Made by a program: the position numbers and the translations under genes. A DNA stretch of 64,000 bases from Apiospora phragmitis (Eukaryota; Ascomycota; Sordariomycetes; Amphisphaeriales; Apiosporaceae): NCBI GenBank assembly GCA_038363925.1, contig JAQQWL010000013.1:2728001-2792000 (forward strand). The letters are read 5' to 3'. Positions 39,183 through 50,222 of the stretch are shown piece by piece. The notes beneath the pieces are model-generated. The model made no database searches and was not told the DNA's origin. It saw only the letters and a program-made list of their open reading frames with translations. Position 1 is the first letter of the stretch, and each line of letters starts with the position of its first letter.

Positions 39183-39965
39183 CTACTTTTGTCCCGTCCC
39201 GGACAGATGCTGCCCAAGCTCCTTGAAGCCCAGGTTCATACTTCTCAAGATGGCGTCATTGCACCACTGCGGCACCCACTCAGACATGAACTTGATACTG
39301 CCGGAGTACGGGCCCCTCCACAATATGCCGCCTTTCCATGGTCCCACGATGTCGCCGACGATGGCCTCGACGAACTGCTCGGCCGAGCACCCCGGCGGCT
39401 TCAGCTTGCCTCTAGCCCACCCCGCGATGATGTCCTGGATGGCCGCGTAGCGTGAGCCCTCGGGTAGCAGGAAGCGCGGCTCGTTGTCGTGGAAGTGCGT
39501 GTTCACGGTCCCCGCGATGATGGTCACGACGGTGACGTCGAACGGTTCCAGCTCGAGGCGCATAGTCTCCGAATAGGACGTCAGCGCGGTCTTGGAGGCG
39601 GTATACGATGCTGTTTTCAGCAACACACGACTCATCAGCTAGCGAACGCGGAACATCATTTAAAGCTGAAAGCGATGGGGTTGATCAACCATACCCATCC
39701 ACGGCGTGTTGACCACGGTGCCGTTGGTGCTCATGTTAAGGACGCGGCCCCGGCTGCGGATCAGCAGGTCCGCGAACCCTTGCACGGCGCGCACGACGCC
39801 GAACACGTTGACGTCGAAGAGGCGCCGCGCCGCGCCGTGTCGACGTCGACGTCGAGCACGGGGATCGTGTACCCGACGCCCGCGTTGTTGACCAGCACGT
39901 CGAGCCCCTGGCGGCCCGAGGCCTCGACGGCCGCGGCGGCCTCGGCAAGGTGTTGTGTGTGTTGG
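39183..39965 (-). pseudogene. Short-chain dehydrogenase (Ayr1-like), 5' truncated and frameshifted
   Basis: The minus strand holds the C-terminal three quarters of an SDR resembling fungal 1-acyldihydroxyacetone-phosphate reductases. It has LDVLVNNAGVGYTIPVLDVD, LFDVNVFGVVRAVQGFADL, RGRVLNMSTNG, and after an intron (39,611-39,694, GTATGG...CAG) the active-site SYTASK (YxxxK). The N-terminal Rossmann glycine motif is absent, since upstream of about 39,960 the sequence no longer resembles an SDR. A 5-bp duplication (GCCGC repeated at about 39,824-39,833) shifts the frame between the NNAG and DVNV blocks. It is a dead fragment. Confidence 0.8.
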
Positions 39966-40162
39966 ATGCTCCGCGGAGCAACCCGGAAACCTGGTAACCA
40001 ATCAGGAGTACGTCAGCACAGATTTTTTGGCTTGGAAGCAAACAAACCAGTCAACGTTGCATTCTGTTGGCTCGGGCCAGCGGTCACACTACCTCCTGTC
40101 ATGCATACAGGGGCTGCTGGTCTGCTTGTTGAGTGCTTCCTTCTAGGCCCAGCGCGTTTCAC

Positions 40163-43100
40163 TCATGACCACATCGGAGGATGGAGCTTGCCAACATATC
40201 CAGCAAATCTAGCGATCTGCATAATATATCGACGAAGGACGGCGTGGGTAACTGATGATTGAAATGTGTCATAAATCATACAACGTATATAGAAGCTACT
40301 ACAGAGGACCCAGAAAGTTGCCTTCGTCATCAAACGCCCAATCACCCCAGCTAGACATCGGATCAACCGTGCCCGAGCCGCCAGCCAGCACATCTTCAGT
40401 AGACCCCTCGACACCGTCTTGTACCGCCAACTGAATCGGTGAATCTCTGATGTGAAAATGGTCTCCCCCTCTTCCATATCTACATATACATGAGGACTCT
40501 CTGGCATACTTTGGTCCTCCTGCGTGGTGTAATCCTCGTCTTGCGAGTCGAGATCTCCATCAGAGCCTGTCGATCCAGTTTCCCAGCACTGAGGCTCATC
40601 CAGGTTGTCATCCACACTCCTACAATCACGACAGCACACTCCAAGACACCCCTTATGTGGGTCTTCGTACTCTTCCTCGTCGATCTGGCAGGCGGCAAGA
40701 TTCTGTTCATCTTTCTCCGTCCATGTTCCTCTACTTTCTAGGAGGGAAGCCAATGCCAGATGGTCGTTTTCCCGTGCGAGCTTCACAGCCCAAATGTACT
40801 GATCCCTGCCCTCGCCATGAATATGGCAGCCCACTTCAAGCAATAGAGCTACCGTATCCAGCCGGCCATGTTCCGCAGCACCCTCGAGGGCAGTTCGGCC
40901 ACGAAACGGTGCGCCGGCACCATCCACGTCAGCACCAAGGTCAATGAGCTTCTTTGTGATGCCAATATAACCTTTGATAGCGGCCAACTGAAGAGCAGTA
41001 GCACCAGCGTAGCGTGCTGGGCCTTCGTTGACGTTAGCCTTGTGTCTGAGTAATAAGTCAATCATCTCCAAATTCTCCGCTCTGGACAGCATACTGAAAT
41101 GCCGTCCTTCGATCTTTATCCCCCGTTCCGCACGAATTGCCTTGGGACATTCAGGATGGGGCGTGGGAGTGAGCTCTTTCCAGGGTGGGCAAGCGCTGAC
41201 CGAGACACCTAGTGCAAGCAAGAACCTTGCCACATCCTTTTGCCCCTTATGCACAGCACACTGCAGGGCTGTCAAAGACCATGGATATCGCCGGCGAGGA
41301 TCGAACCCCAGTGATATGAATTGCTCAACCTCAAGGACCGAGCCTGACACAACGACGGCTAAGCCGGCGGCAGTATTCGGCTGGTTTCGACGTTGAAGTA
41401 ATTCCTGAATACAGTGAGTTCTCCATGATGGGTCTGGACTGTGACTCTCATGGCCTCGACTCAGAGATACTTTGAGTCAAGTCATGGACGGGGGCCAGGT
41501 TCCCATGACTGCAGGCGTCTCTCATTAGGGCATGATCCCTGTGCCTTAGAAACATCTCGTCCAAGCTATTGCATGGATGCATTAGTTGCACCGCATAGGC
41601 GTCAATCTGCGCGCCCAAATATAGGAGCGACTTGGCCGTGGCTAACGCTCTGCGCCTTATGCAGATATGCAGGGCGGTCTCCCCGTCACTGTTTCTCGAT
41701 TACAAGTCGATACCGTATTCAACGAGAGTTTGCACCAATGAAACCGGCGGATTCATGTCGTCCATTCCACGTTCTACTGCCTGTAGTCGAAGTGGCGCTC
41801 CTTAAGACAGAAGTAGCTCCATAAATTCCCAACTTTGATGATCAATTGCAAATCCTAGAGGTGATAATGGTCCCGATGTACCGGACCCCCTAGAAAGATC
41901 CAGTAATACGCTAGACTGTATGGCAGGCTTGTGTATTTTGGCGCCATGTTCTAGAAGCAGACCACACAGTCCAGGTTGTCCCATGGCAACGGCGATATGT
42001 AGGGCCGAAGGAAGGTTTCGATTAGACTTGCCAGAAGGATCAAAATTTGGTGAAGCCCCCATCTTCAGGAGAGCTTTACATAAACTCCATGCGTGTCGAA
42101 ACACTGCTAATCCGAGCGGGAACACCCCCCATCGATTTCGTACGTTGAACTTAAAGCCCTGATGATGTAGCTTAACCAAAAGGTGGTAATCGCCAGTATG
42201 GACTGCGTAAAATACCTCAGCTAGCGTGCCTGGTGATGATGTGCCAATCGGATCGCTCAACGCCTGTTGAGCCATGCCAGTCTTCTGATGTATTACGAAC
42301 ATCTCCAAAGCGTCCAAGTCGTGACTGTAAGTTGTGTAATCAATTGGTTAATCAATTGGTGTGCTATGCTTTCGACAGCGATACTCATCCGGCCTCGCCC
42401 CAAAGGATAGGATATCCTCCAGTATGCCAGAGTTTTGAGCGAGACGGGATTTGTTTTGATATTCGGAGACAAGTACAAGTATCAAAGGTAGATGTGTGCT
42501 AAGTTTGATACCGAGGTGCATAAGCCACCGGAGCGCTTCTCGATGACCCTCGATGATAGCCAACTTGTACATCTTTTCCAAGAAAGCTCTAATGGCCGGC
42601 TCCATCCGAAGTGAGTGCTGGGGAAGTATAGTTCGATCCAAGACGCCCGAATGGACGAACTGACGAAATACAGTTTCTTCGGATTGCCATCTAGGATGAC
42701 TGTTGGAAGCCATATACACAATTAGGCTCAAACAGGCCATCCCTGGGTCAGGACATCGATTCTTGATGGTGCGTTGGGCTTGAAGGACGTGCTCTCCAGG
42801 AAACTCTTCTGGGACCCAAGTCTCTAAGCAGGTTGAGAGTTGAGAAGCGCTCAGTGGCTTTTTGTCATCAAGCCACCCGGTGGCATTTAATAGCTGTCAG
42901 AAAGACTGCTGAGCCGCGGCTATTGAGAGTTGTTGTTGGGATTGGCTTGTGCTTGATGCGATATGGAGAAGATGCGACAATTGCCCCTTGAAGCGGAACC
43001 AAGGTAGTGTCCGAGGCCACTGAAGCTCGAATTGCATGGCAGGTGGCGTACAGACAGTAATCATGGGCTCAGCCGGCATCGAAGGGTTTGCTGGCATTTG

Positions 43101-43548
43101 TCAGCTACGCTGCAAAGGATTAACAATATAGTGTGTGCACACGTACCATTGGCGGCTTTTTCGAGTTGCGTATAGAAGTGACGACTCATCTCGTGCTTGA
43201 GTCTCTTGGGTGGAATGAGCAAGCCATCGACAATGGCAATACTCTCCTTGCCAGCTCGCTTGCGCTTCTCAACTGAAAGCCCGACGTATTTCCAGGTTTC
43301 CTTGATATGGTTTTTGGCAAAACGCCATGCTTTGAAATGAGCCTCGTAATCGCTCTGCCTGGCGATAAGGTGATGTCAGGAGGGCTAAGCTCTCCATTCG
43401 CTGTGTGAGGTCGGACTTACGGCGGGTCGAAGCCCAAGGCTGCCATCTCCGTCATCAGGTCAGGCATCTTCCGCTTTTCTTTCACCCACAAGCGCCAGAG
43501 AAGATCTCTGTGCTTCTCCCATTCTAGTTCCCTATAGGAGGATGGCAT
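40163..43548 (-). pseudogene. Clr5-domain ankyrin-repeat protein, multiply interrupted
   Basis: Start at 43,548 (MPSSYRELEWEKHRDLLWRL) opens a Clr5 domain. An intron (43,360-43,420) lies between GFDPP and QSDYEAHFKAWRFAKN, exactly as in fungal Clr5 proteins. A second intron ends just before ANPSMPAEP at about 43,090. Ankyrin-like repeats follow (for example ALHIAVAMGQPGLCGLLLEH, about 41,930-41,990, and ALQLAAIKGYIGITKKLIDL, about 40,940-41,000). The frame is cut by TGA at 42,897-42,899, TAA at 42,348-42,350 (made by a 12-bp duplication), TAA at 41,802-41,804 and TAA at 41,700-41,702, plus a frame change near 41,400. The last 395 codons (from 41,350) are open. Too many lesions for sequencing error alone. 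Confidence 0.8.
42337..42360. repeat. Perfect 12-bp tandem duplication creating a stop codon
   Basis: TAATCAATTGGT occurs twice in tandem (42,337-42,348 and 42,349-42,360). On the coding strand, without the extra unit, the reading continues HSTPIDYTTYSHDLDALEMF. With it, an in-frame TAA is introduced and the frame is otherwise kept. Confidence 0.9.
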
Positions 43549-44084
43549 CTTGATGTCGAAGGGGAAAGTAAGAGAGAAAGCAGAAGGAGGAGAGTAAGAT
43601 GGAGGCTATGGACTTGAAAGAGATGGAAAAGATTTGTCCCTCGAAAGCAGCGGATGGGCTTCGAGATTCATGTTGGTGTTGTGTGACGGGCAAAAGTGGG
43701 CAATCCACACAGCCATTGGCTGATCCCAAAAAGAAGCAGCCATAGCGGAAGGACCTGAAAGCTTTTGGGAACCGCCAATAGGAGCGAGAAAAACCCAGCC
43801 TGCAGGTGAAATAGCATATACGCCCTGCAAAGAGTCGCCAGCCGAAGCAGCCACCGTCATGATTGGTGCTTCCCAAAACTTCTATGGGGCTCTGTGTTAC
43901 GACCTGACCTAACCATGCGACCAAGACCCACCTACGGCACGGCTCTACGATGACCTGACCCGGGACATGTACGAAACCCAGCATCAGCGCTTACGACCCA
44001 CCAACGATGACCGACCCACCCATCAGGGGCACGATGACAGTCATCGAAGGAAAAACCCAAGACAAGCAAACAAGGGCAGACAAC

Positions 44085-44126
44085 GGACAGACAGATCTGG
44101 ACAGACAGACCTGGACAGACAGACCA
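44085..44126. repeat. 14-bp tandem repeat in LTR U3
   Basis: GGACAGACAGA(T/C)CT is present three times in a row. It occupies the U3 zone where the LTR at 19,875 instead has GGATCACCGTGA repeats. Confidence 0.8.
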
Positions 44127-44256
44127 GACTGGACGGCCAGCCTTGGTCACGTGATGATACGGAGAAGAGACGCAGCTCAGCGGAGCACGACTGAGCAATC
44201 ACAGAGCACGACTGATCAGGACGGAGCAACAAGAGATCAATGAAGGAGGAGACGGA

Positions 44257-44265
44257 ATATATAAG
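44257..44265 (+). promoter_or_regulatory. LTR TATA box
   Basis: ATATATAAG lies at the same place in the LTR as TATA-like motifs in the other copies (for example near 20,242). It probably is the core promoter of the retroelement. Confidence 0.5.
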
Positions 44266-44964
44266 CGATGGACATTCCCTATGTATTTCATATAGACACT
44301 CTCTACTTCAGTGATCAATCTTAAGCATCAATCTAACCCATTGGTGAGGCAAACAGCCTTAACGACTCTATTGTGCGAAGCCCTTCGCTCGACCACCCTT
44401 ATTATTACCTTGCGAACCAAAGTGCTATTACCCATTGTATCGACAGGGCGTTTCCTCTGTCGCACGTTCAGATACTCTCTCGTATTGCCAACATAAACCC
44501 AAGTACGTCTTACTAGGTTTCTTTTGGAACCCGGATAGCGTTCGTTACACTCTGGGCTCTGGGCTCTAGCCTGTTGGCCTGCCATATTCGGAGGTGTAGT
44601 TAATTAGGGGGCGAGAGCTGCTTCTCTCATTGGACATTCCCAAAACCTGAGCAGAGACCCGACTGGCGGCTCCCGCATAGTCGTATTGACAGATTTTGGT
44701 GGCGTCGAGTCTCGTACCTGGTACCGGCTGGTGGTAATCTCATTGCCCTACCTACCATGTACTCGAGACAGCTGATTTGACCCTGTCCACACCTCCTCAC
44801 AGCATAGTCTATTGCATCGCCCCGCCTGCCTTGTGGTAGTAGGACCGCCCTCTGCGAGTTACATATAAGTGCGAGAAGGCCCCAATATGGAACATACAGA
44901 GCTCAACAACGAATTCTTCCCCTTTTGCGTACTTATAAAGTTCCACAACTATCACCAGTAATAG

Positions 44965-45417
44965 ATGGAACTCTCCACCGAGTCCATAGTCGCCATAATT
45001 GGCCTGTTCCTAGCTCTGCCCTCGGCAATCGCTCTTACCTGGACCTGGATCAGATGCCAGCGGCGCATACGCCGTGTTCAGGACCTGTCCGATACGGAAT
45101 CTACTTTACCCCTGATGCCAGCCACAGATTCGGGCCTGTCCCACAGCCAAACACCTACAACGGCAGATACCGCGTTGCAGATTCAGCTTCTGCCACTCCC
45201 GCGCATTGGGCCGCGAAGCTCCACTACCCCGGAGCCGGAGCTGTACGCTACTATTGTTACATTTCCTCGGGCTAGCATTGGTGAGGACGCTATCCAACCC
45301 AAGCTATACATCTATCCGTTCCTGACCAGTACATTCCAGTTTCGGCTTGAGCTAGTGGCAATAATGCGAATCGACGGGTGGCACATATGGCCTCGTGCTA
45401 TCGTTGTGGTCGGCTGA
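44965..45417 (+). CDS. Small single-pass membrane protein, hypothetical
   Basis: An uninterrupted 150-codon frame starts at the first ATG after a TATA-like CATATAAGT (about 44,861). The N-terminus MELSTESIVAIIGLFLALPS continues into AIALTWTW, giving one hydrophobic helix (about residues 8-28), followed by basic RCQRRIRR, so the tail is probably cytosolic. The rest is Pro/Thr/Ser-rich, then a more ordered end. It resembles short fungal hypothetical proteins with the same N-terminal layout, but I cannot name a family. No intron is needed. A chance frame is possible. Confidence 0.45.
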   Translation: MELSTESIVAIIGLFLALPSAIALTWTWIRCQRRIRRVQDLSDTESTLPLMPATDSGLSHSQTPTTADTALQIQLLPLPRIGPRSSTTPEPELYATIVTFPRASIGEDAIQPKLYIYPFLTSTFQFRLELVAIMRIDGWHIWPRAIVVVG

Positions 45418-46590
45418 GCCTCATCGCCGTGGGGGGTTCTGTTCGCTGCAGTTGTTTGATCAGGCCTCAAGGCCATAACAGCAGAGTTTGCACATTGAAT
45501 GCCCCCTTCACTCTTTCTGTGTTGCTTTCCTTGCAAGCATTGTATTAATATTGTTTTAGATGGCACAGCACGTGGCTTGTTGTCAGACATTTATGCCGAA
45601 ATGCATCTTTATATACACACGACGAAGCCAACCCCTTAGCCGAGTGACATACTAGGACATGATCGTCGTATATGATTCCCCACTTGAATGTTACGTGACT
45701 GACAAAGGGGGCCAAGGCAGTAGTAGACTTATCGTGGGCCACCCATACCGGATGATAACCTTGAACTCTATATTAGACCTGTTGGTCTTGACATAGGCGT
45801 TGAATCTTCCTTAGTGAATACCAAGATTAGCACCGGTCATGAGTAACCTATTGCTAGGGAGTAGACTCCATGTATGTCAAAAGACGACTAAATTTCTAAT
45901 ATTGTTATAAACACAGAGTGTCCTGGATTCTGCTCAATGGATTTAGTGGGTAATCTGACTCTTTATCTGACTCTTTGGGCCTTCCTATCAGCCCGTCAAA
46001 CCTCTCGGGGACTATGCACTCGCACATCTCATCCTCATCGACCAGGCGCCCGTATGCTCGAAACACTTCAACTTATCAAGGTTCTGGTTTCTGAAACCCA
46101 GGTCCCTTTGAGCCTTGATGAGTACGACCGCAAAGCGATACGTATTGGTTCGCCTATATACGATGGGCCGAAGGAGCTGTTCATACTCCTCCTCGGCGAA
46201 ATGGCTCAAGAATAGCCATAATCACGAAGTTTCGATAACGTCTCAATGGTGCCAGGAGTTACTCGGCGGGCTAGTGTTGCGGGGACCAGGTTACGGTAGA
46301 TGTGAATGTAGGCGCCGGGAGGAACTCGAGCCCGAGGGCGAGCGCCGAGAAGTCGTCATCGAACATGAAAAGGCTCTCGCTGAGCGTGTGGGGTGTTGAA
46401 CCCGCTGTTTGTAAAGGAACACAAAAGCGTCAGCATCTCGGTGGCCTCTTCTATGTTACCATGAGTCCCCAACACGGCAAAACATGGTCAGCAGGTACGT
46501 CAAAAAATTCTTGCATAAAACATTCGGTGGGTTAGGTATCGTATAAATTCCTCAGATAAGCAGTGAAACAAGTGAAGTAGTAGGTTGTCT
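45418..46590. other. Intergenic, only weak reading frames
   Basis: Short frames occur on both strands (plus 45,937-46,215; minus 46,012-46,209 and around 46,290-46,410, where LSESLFMFDDDFSALALGLE can be read). None carries a motif I can assign, and they do not join through convincing introns. A decayed gene on the minus strand is possible. Confidence 0.4.
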
Positions 46591-49336
46591 TTACCAGGCC
46601 AAAGAACTGCCAGTCCCGTGAGCCTCCTTCAATGCCTTCTGCACGCCGCGGCTCCCGCTCGTCAAGGCATCGAAGATCTGTTTGCCGAACTTATTGAAAG
46701 CAGGCGCCACGCCGCCCAGCTCAGTGAGTCTCTTCTCCATCTGGCTAAGCTCGAACGCGAACTCCTTCTTCCTGTTGTCGTCGTTCGCGCCGCCACCACC
46801 CCCTCCGAGTCTGACCACATTGGCCACGAGGTCGATCTCGATCTGGACATCCTCGCCGCCGTGACGATCGACCGCTTCGTAAAACGCCGGGTCATCGAGG
46901 GTGATGCCCAGCAGCCCCAGGCTCGGCTGGTTGCGCGCGTAGATGAAGGCGAAGGAGCGCGCGATGACGCACCGCACGCCCGCGCCCCGCAGCGCCTGCA
47001 CGGCCTCCATGCGCGACGAGCCGCAGCCGAAGGCCCGGCCGGCCACGACGACTTGGGCGCCGTGCTCGGCCACCGCTTGCCGGAAGTCCGGGTGCGTGAA
47101 CTCGAGGCAGTGCGCGCCGAAGCCGGCGTCGCCGCCCGCCGTCATCAGGAACTGCGCCGGCGCCAGGGCGTCCGTGTCGACGAAGTCGCCTAGGCGGTAG
47201 ATCTTGGACTTGATGTTTTGCAGCTTCGGAGCAACTCCTTCTTCTTCCTTTTCGCCTTTCTCCGCTTCTTCTTCATCCTTGGTGTTACTCGCGGTTGCGT
47301 TGCGGACAGAGTTCGGGTCAGCAGCAGCCGTAGGCTCAGGGGGCTCGACCCATTGCGGCTCTACCTCGGGACCCGAGGAGAGGGATCCCTTTCCTTTTAC
47401 CCTCTCCCACTGTTCGTCGGAGATCATGGCGACCAGATCGTTCGGCGACGTCATTTTCATCTCGAACGAGGAAGCGGCCACAGTAGCCGCTGACGCCAAA
47501 TTGCCGATAGAGCCTATATGTAAGAATGATTAGTCGCGAAAAACTGGTATTGGAATATATGACACGATCCCAAGATCTCACCTTTGCCCATTCGGTTCTT
47601 GAAGTTCCGGTTCTGACTGCTGAGCCACACCTCGCCCTCCGCCGCCACGTCCACGCTGACACCCACGCAGTAGCTGCACCCGGGACGCCGATCTCGAAGC
47701 CAGCCCACTCGTAGACGTCGGCCAAACCGGACGTCCGGAGGCGGTCGAGGATCGGCCGGCTTCCGGGGACGACCTTGCGCTTCCCCTTAGCGACGGGAGT
47801 CTTGCCCGCCTTCATCAGCCCGGCCTCGAGCACGAGCGCGCCCAGGATGATGTCCTCCTCGGCCGTCGTGCAGGCGCCGATGAAGCACCCGTCCAGGACC
47901 TGGCGGGCCATCGCGCCCACGGGCACCACGTCGTCCGGGTTCGGGTACCGCGCGACGAAGGGCTCGGCCCGGGCTAGGTCGATGACGTGGGACGCGGCGT
48001 ATTGGCAGCCAGGGTCGGGCTTGAAGTAGTAGCTGTGGTTCTTGTGTCGCGCGAGCTTGCGCTGGTTGATGAATGAGGCGGTGTGGTGGTCGGGGGCGAA
48101 GATGCCCGTGGTACCGCCGAATTCCTGTTACCGCGAGATAGATGGTCAGCATCATCTTCAACATTGTTGTTATCACCTATGTGTCGCGCTGTTCTCACTG
48201 TTGTCATGTTCGCAATGGCGAACCGGGCGTCTGGGCTCAAGTAGTCCAGCCCGGGTCCCGTGTACTCGACGACACGGTCCGCAGCAACCGTGTTGCGCTT
48301 GAGCTGCTGCAACACATACAGGATAACGTCTTTCCCACCGACGCCGCGCGGCGGCCGACCTCGAAGCGGATCTCGACGACCTCGGGGACGCGGAACCAGG
48401 TCTCCCCCGTGACGAGAGCCATGGTGACGTCGGCGGCGCCGAGGCCGACGGCGAGGCAGCCGTTGGCGCCGCTGCTGCAGGTGTGGCTGTCGCTGCCGAC
48501 GACGAGCATGCCGGGCTGCGCGCGCTCGCGGAAGAACTCGGTGTGCATGATGGTGTAGTTCATGCCCTGGTACTCGGTCATCTTGAAGGCCCGCCGGGCG
48601 CCCTCGGACTGGGCTATCAGCTGCCGGCTCAGCGGGGTGTCCAGGTTGCGCGGCTCGACGCTGTGGTCGCCCGCGAGCCAGAACCGGTCGTTGCGGAAGA
48701 TGCCGGGCTTGCCTAGGCGGTCGTATACTTGCACCATGCCCTGTTGGGTGCGATCTGTAAGCATCATGTTTTTTTCTTCTTCTCGGCTAGCATGTGTTCT
48801 TGTTCGTTATACCTACGTGCCAGCTGAACTCACTCGCCATGATCCAATCGACCCGCACCCGGATCATCTGGCCGGGCTTGACCCATCCTTTCGTCTCGAC
48901 GTCATGCAGAGCAAAGATCTTCTCGGTGATGTTCATGGGTCGGCGATCCGCCGGCTTGGTAGCTGATGGTCCCAGCGCTGGCCTGCTCCTGTCGGCCGAA
49001 TTGAGCGCTTCCAACCAGGCCGAGACCAGGAAGATGAGCTCGCTGCGATCTGCCTCGGATATTGGTGTCTCAGCATCCAAACCCAGGCCGCCATAGTTGG
49101 GTGCGTTCGCCGCGATGGCCAGCACCTGTTGCAGAGCTTCGGACTCTCGCGGGCGCGCGTCGCGGATTCTGGCAGATGCGAGCCTGATCGCTCGCAAGGG
49201 ATGCTCTTCGGTATCTAAATGCTGTTAGCCCTCAGTTATCGGTTCGGCTGCTTTGCCTTTGCGTACTCTCAAATTGCACTTTCACGCCCCGGGTGCTTTC
49301 GAGAAGCCCCGCGATTTGCGGGAGGACGCTCCCCAT
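46591..49336 (-). CDS. Aconitase/3-isopropylmalate dehydratase family enzyme, single chain
   Basis: A five-exon gene with introns at 49,215-49,266, 48,755-48,833, 48,125-48,198 and 47,514-47,581. It encodes a [4Fe-4S] hydro-lyase with fused large and small (swivel) parts. Visible are [27 protein letters not shown] (first cluster Cys), [11 protein letters not shown], a PGCSYC cluster pair, [12 protein letters not shown], and the swivel motif [19 protein letters not shown]. An acidic linker ([12 protein letters not shown]) joins the halves. Two 1-base losses, at about 48,359 and about 47,680, break the frame. Restoring them gives 2,475 nt, exactly 825 codons, so they are probably base-calling errors. 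The substrate cannot be told: it is not the standard mitochondrial aconitase, and Leu1 or homoaconitase identity is unproven. Confidence 0.8.
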
Positions 49337-50207
49337 GCTGCCAATGATCGATTGCTTATCCTGACTTAGTGGCGTTGGATGTTCGACCTGCAATGATTCG
49401 CTCTGTAGAGAGAGAAAAACCTATGCATGTAATATAAATACGAGGATGTTCAACCATCTTGTATTATTTCGAGATCTATATAAATGGCCGGACTACGGGG
49501 TGGTGGCCTTTCGCAGAGCATAATGATGTCGGAGCCGCGAGCCGAGGGTATGGACCCAACGGCATTGATTGCCTATTTCCCCAAATAACGGAAGCCCAGA
49601 TCCGGAAGGTGCAGCCATTGACTACCCGAATCGGGATTCTCGATTCCGGATATGGCCAGTGAGAGTCCTCGATGCACAAGGATGTTCTCTTACGCGGGTT
49701 TCTGACGGCTCCGAGGTGTCAAGACAATGGTTCAGACGGGATGGTTGTCGATTTCGGAGCCGCTTCGGCTATGTGCAGCTAATGAGTTTCTCTCTCCCAC
49801 ACACATCGTATTTGGCATACAGCAGCGCAAAGAAAACTCATTATTTCTAGTCTCTGAGGCGACGTCCTCAGTTCAGCGACAAACTATAATAATAGCCATT
49901 TCCGGCAATGCTGCTATGCTGCTGTTGTTGACTAAGACAGGGCGGACTTTGTTCCTAGTAAATTCTGATTGGTCAGACTGTGGCATCGGGTCTCCGTTGG
50001 TTGCTCTCCACCAAGATGCGGCTCCATCGTTACACCGACGGGTTGAATGAGAACACCGGCTTTGAAATAGCAATGAGAACGAGCGGGCTTCAGATTACCC
50101 ACATGTGCTGATATAGGCGACGGCATGGAGAACTCCATGATAAAATCTTATATACCAACCTGCGCAGCCAAGAGCTCGTGTCAACGAAACAGCCAGCCAA
50201 GTACCTC
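49337..50207. promoter_or_regulatory. Shared upstream region of divergent genes
   Basis: About 870 bp separate the aconitase-family gene (minus) from the epimerase gene (plus). CT-rich tracts occur (CTCTCTCT near 49,415). No specific site could be identified. The region presumably contains both promoters. Confidence 0.4.
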
Positions 50208-50222
50208 ATGTTAGCTTCCGTC

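Larger units (their letters stand above)
43895..44549 (+). repeat. Solo LTR in unique DNA, almost unmutated, TSD CTCTG
   Basis: The 655-bp LTR starts TGTTACGACC and ends TTCGTTACA. CTCTG flanks it at 43,890-43,894 and 44,550-44,554. It has ordinary base composition and is the best preserved member of the LTR family in the window, so it can serve as reference for the others. The internal part of the element is gone. It lies about 350 bp upstream of the Clr5-ankyrin pseudogene start. Confidence 0.95.

Noticed and set aside
43532..44243. Frames of 60-150 codons on both strands around 44 kb
   Set aside because: They are in the Clr5-gene leader and the solo LTR; the repetitive Asp/Arg-rich peptides come from the 14-bp tandem repeat.
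45937..46410. Possible cytochrome P450-like or other gene fragment
   Set aside because: Some minus-strand peptides look protein-like, but no heme-binding or other motif is present and no consistent exon structure could be built.
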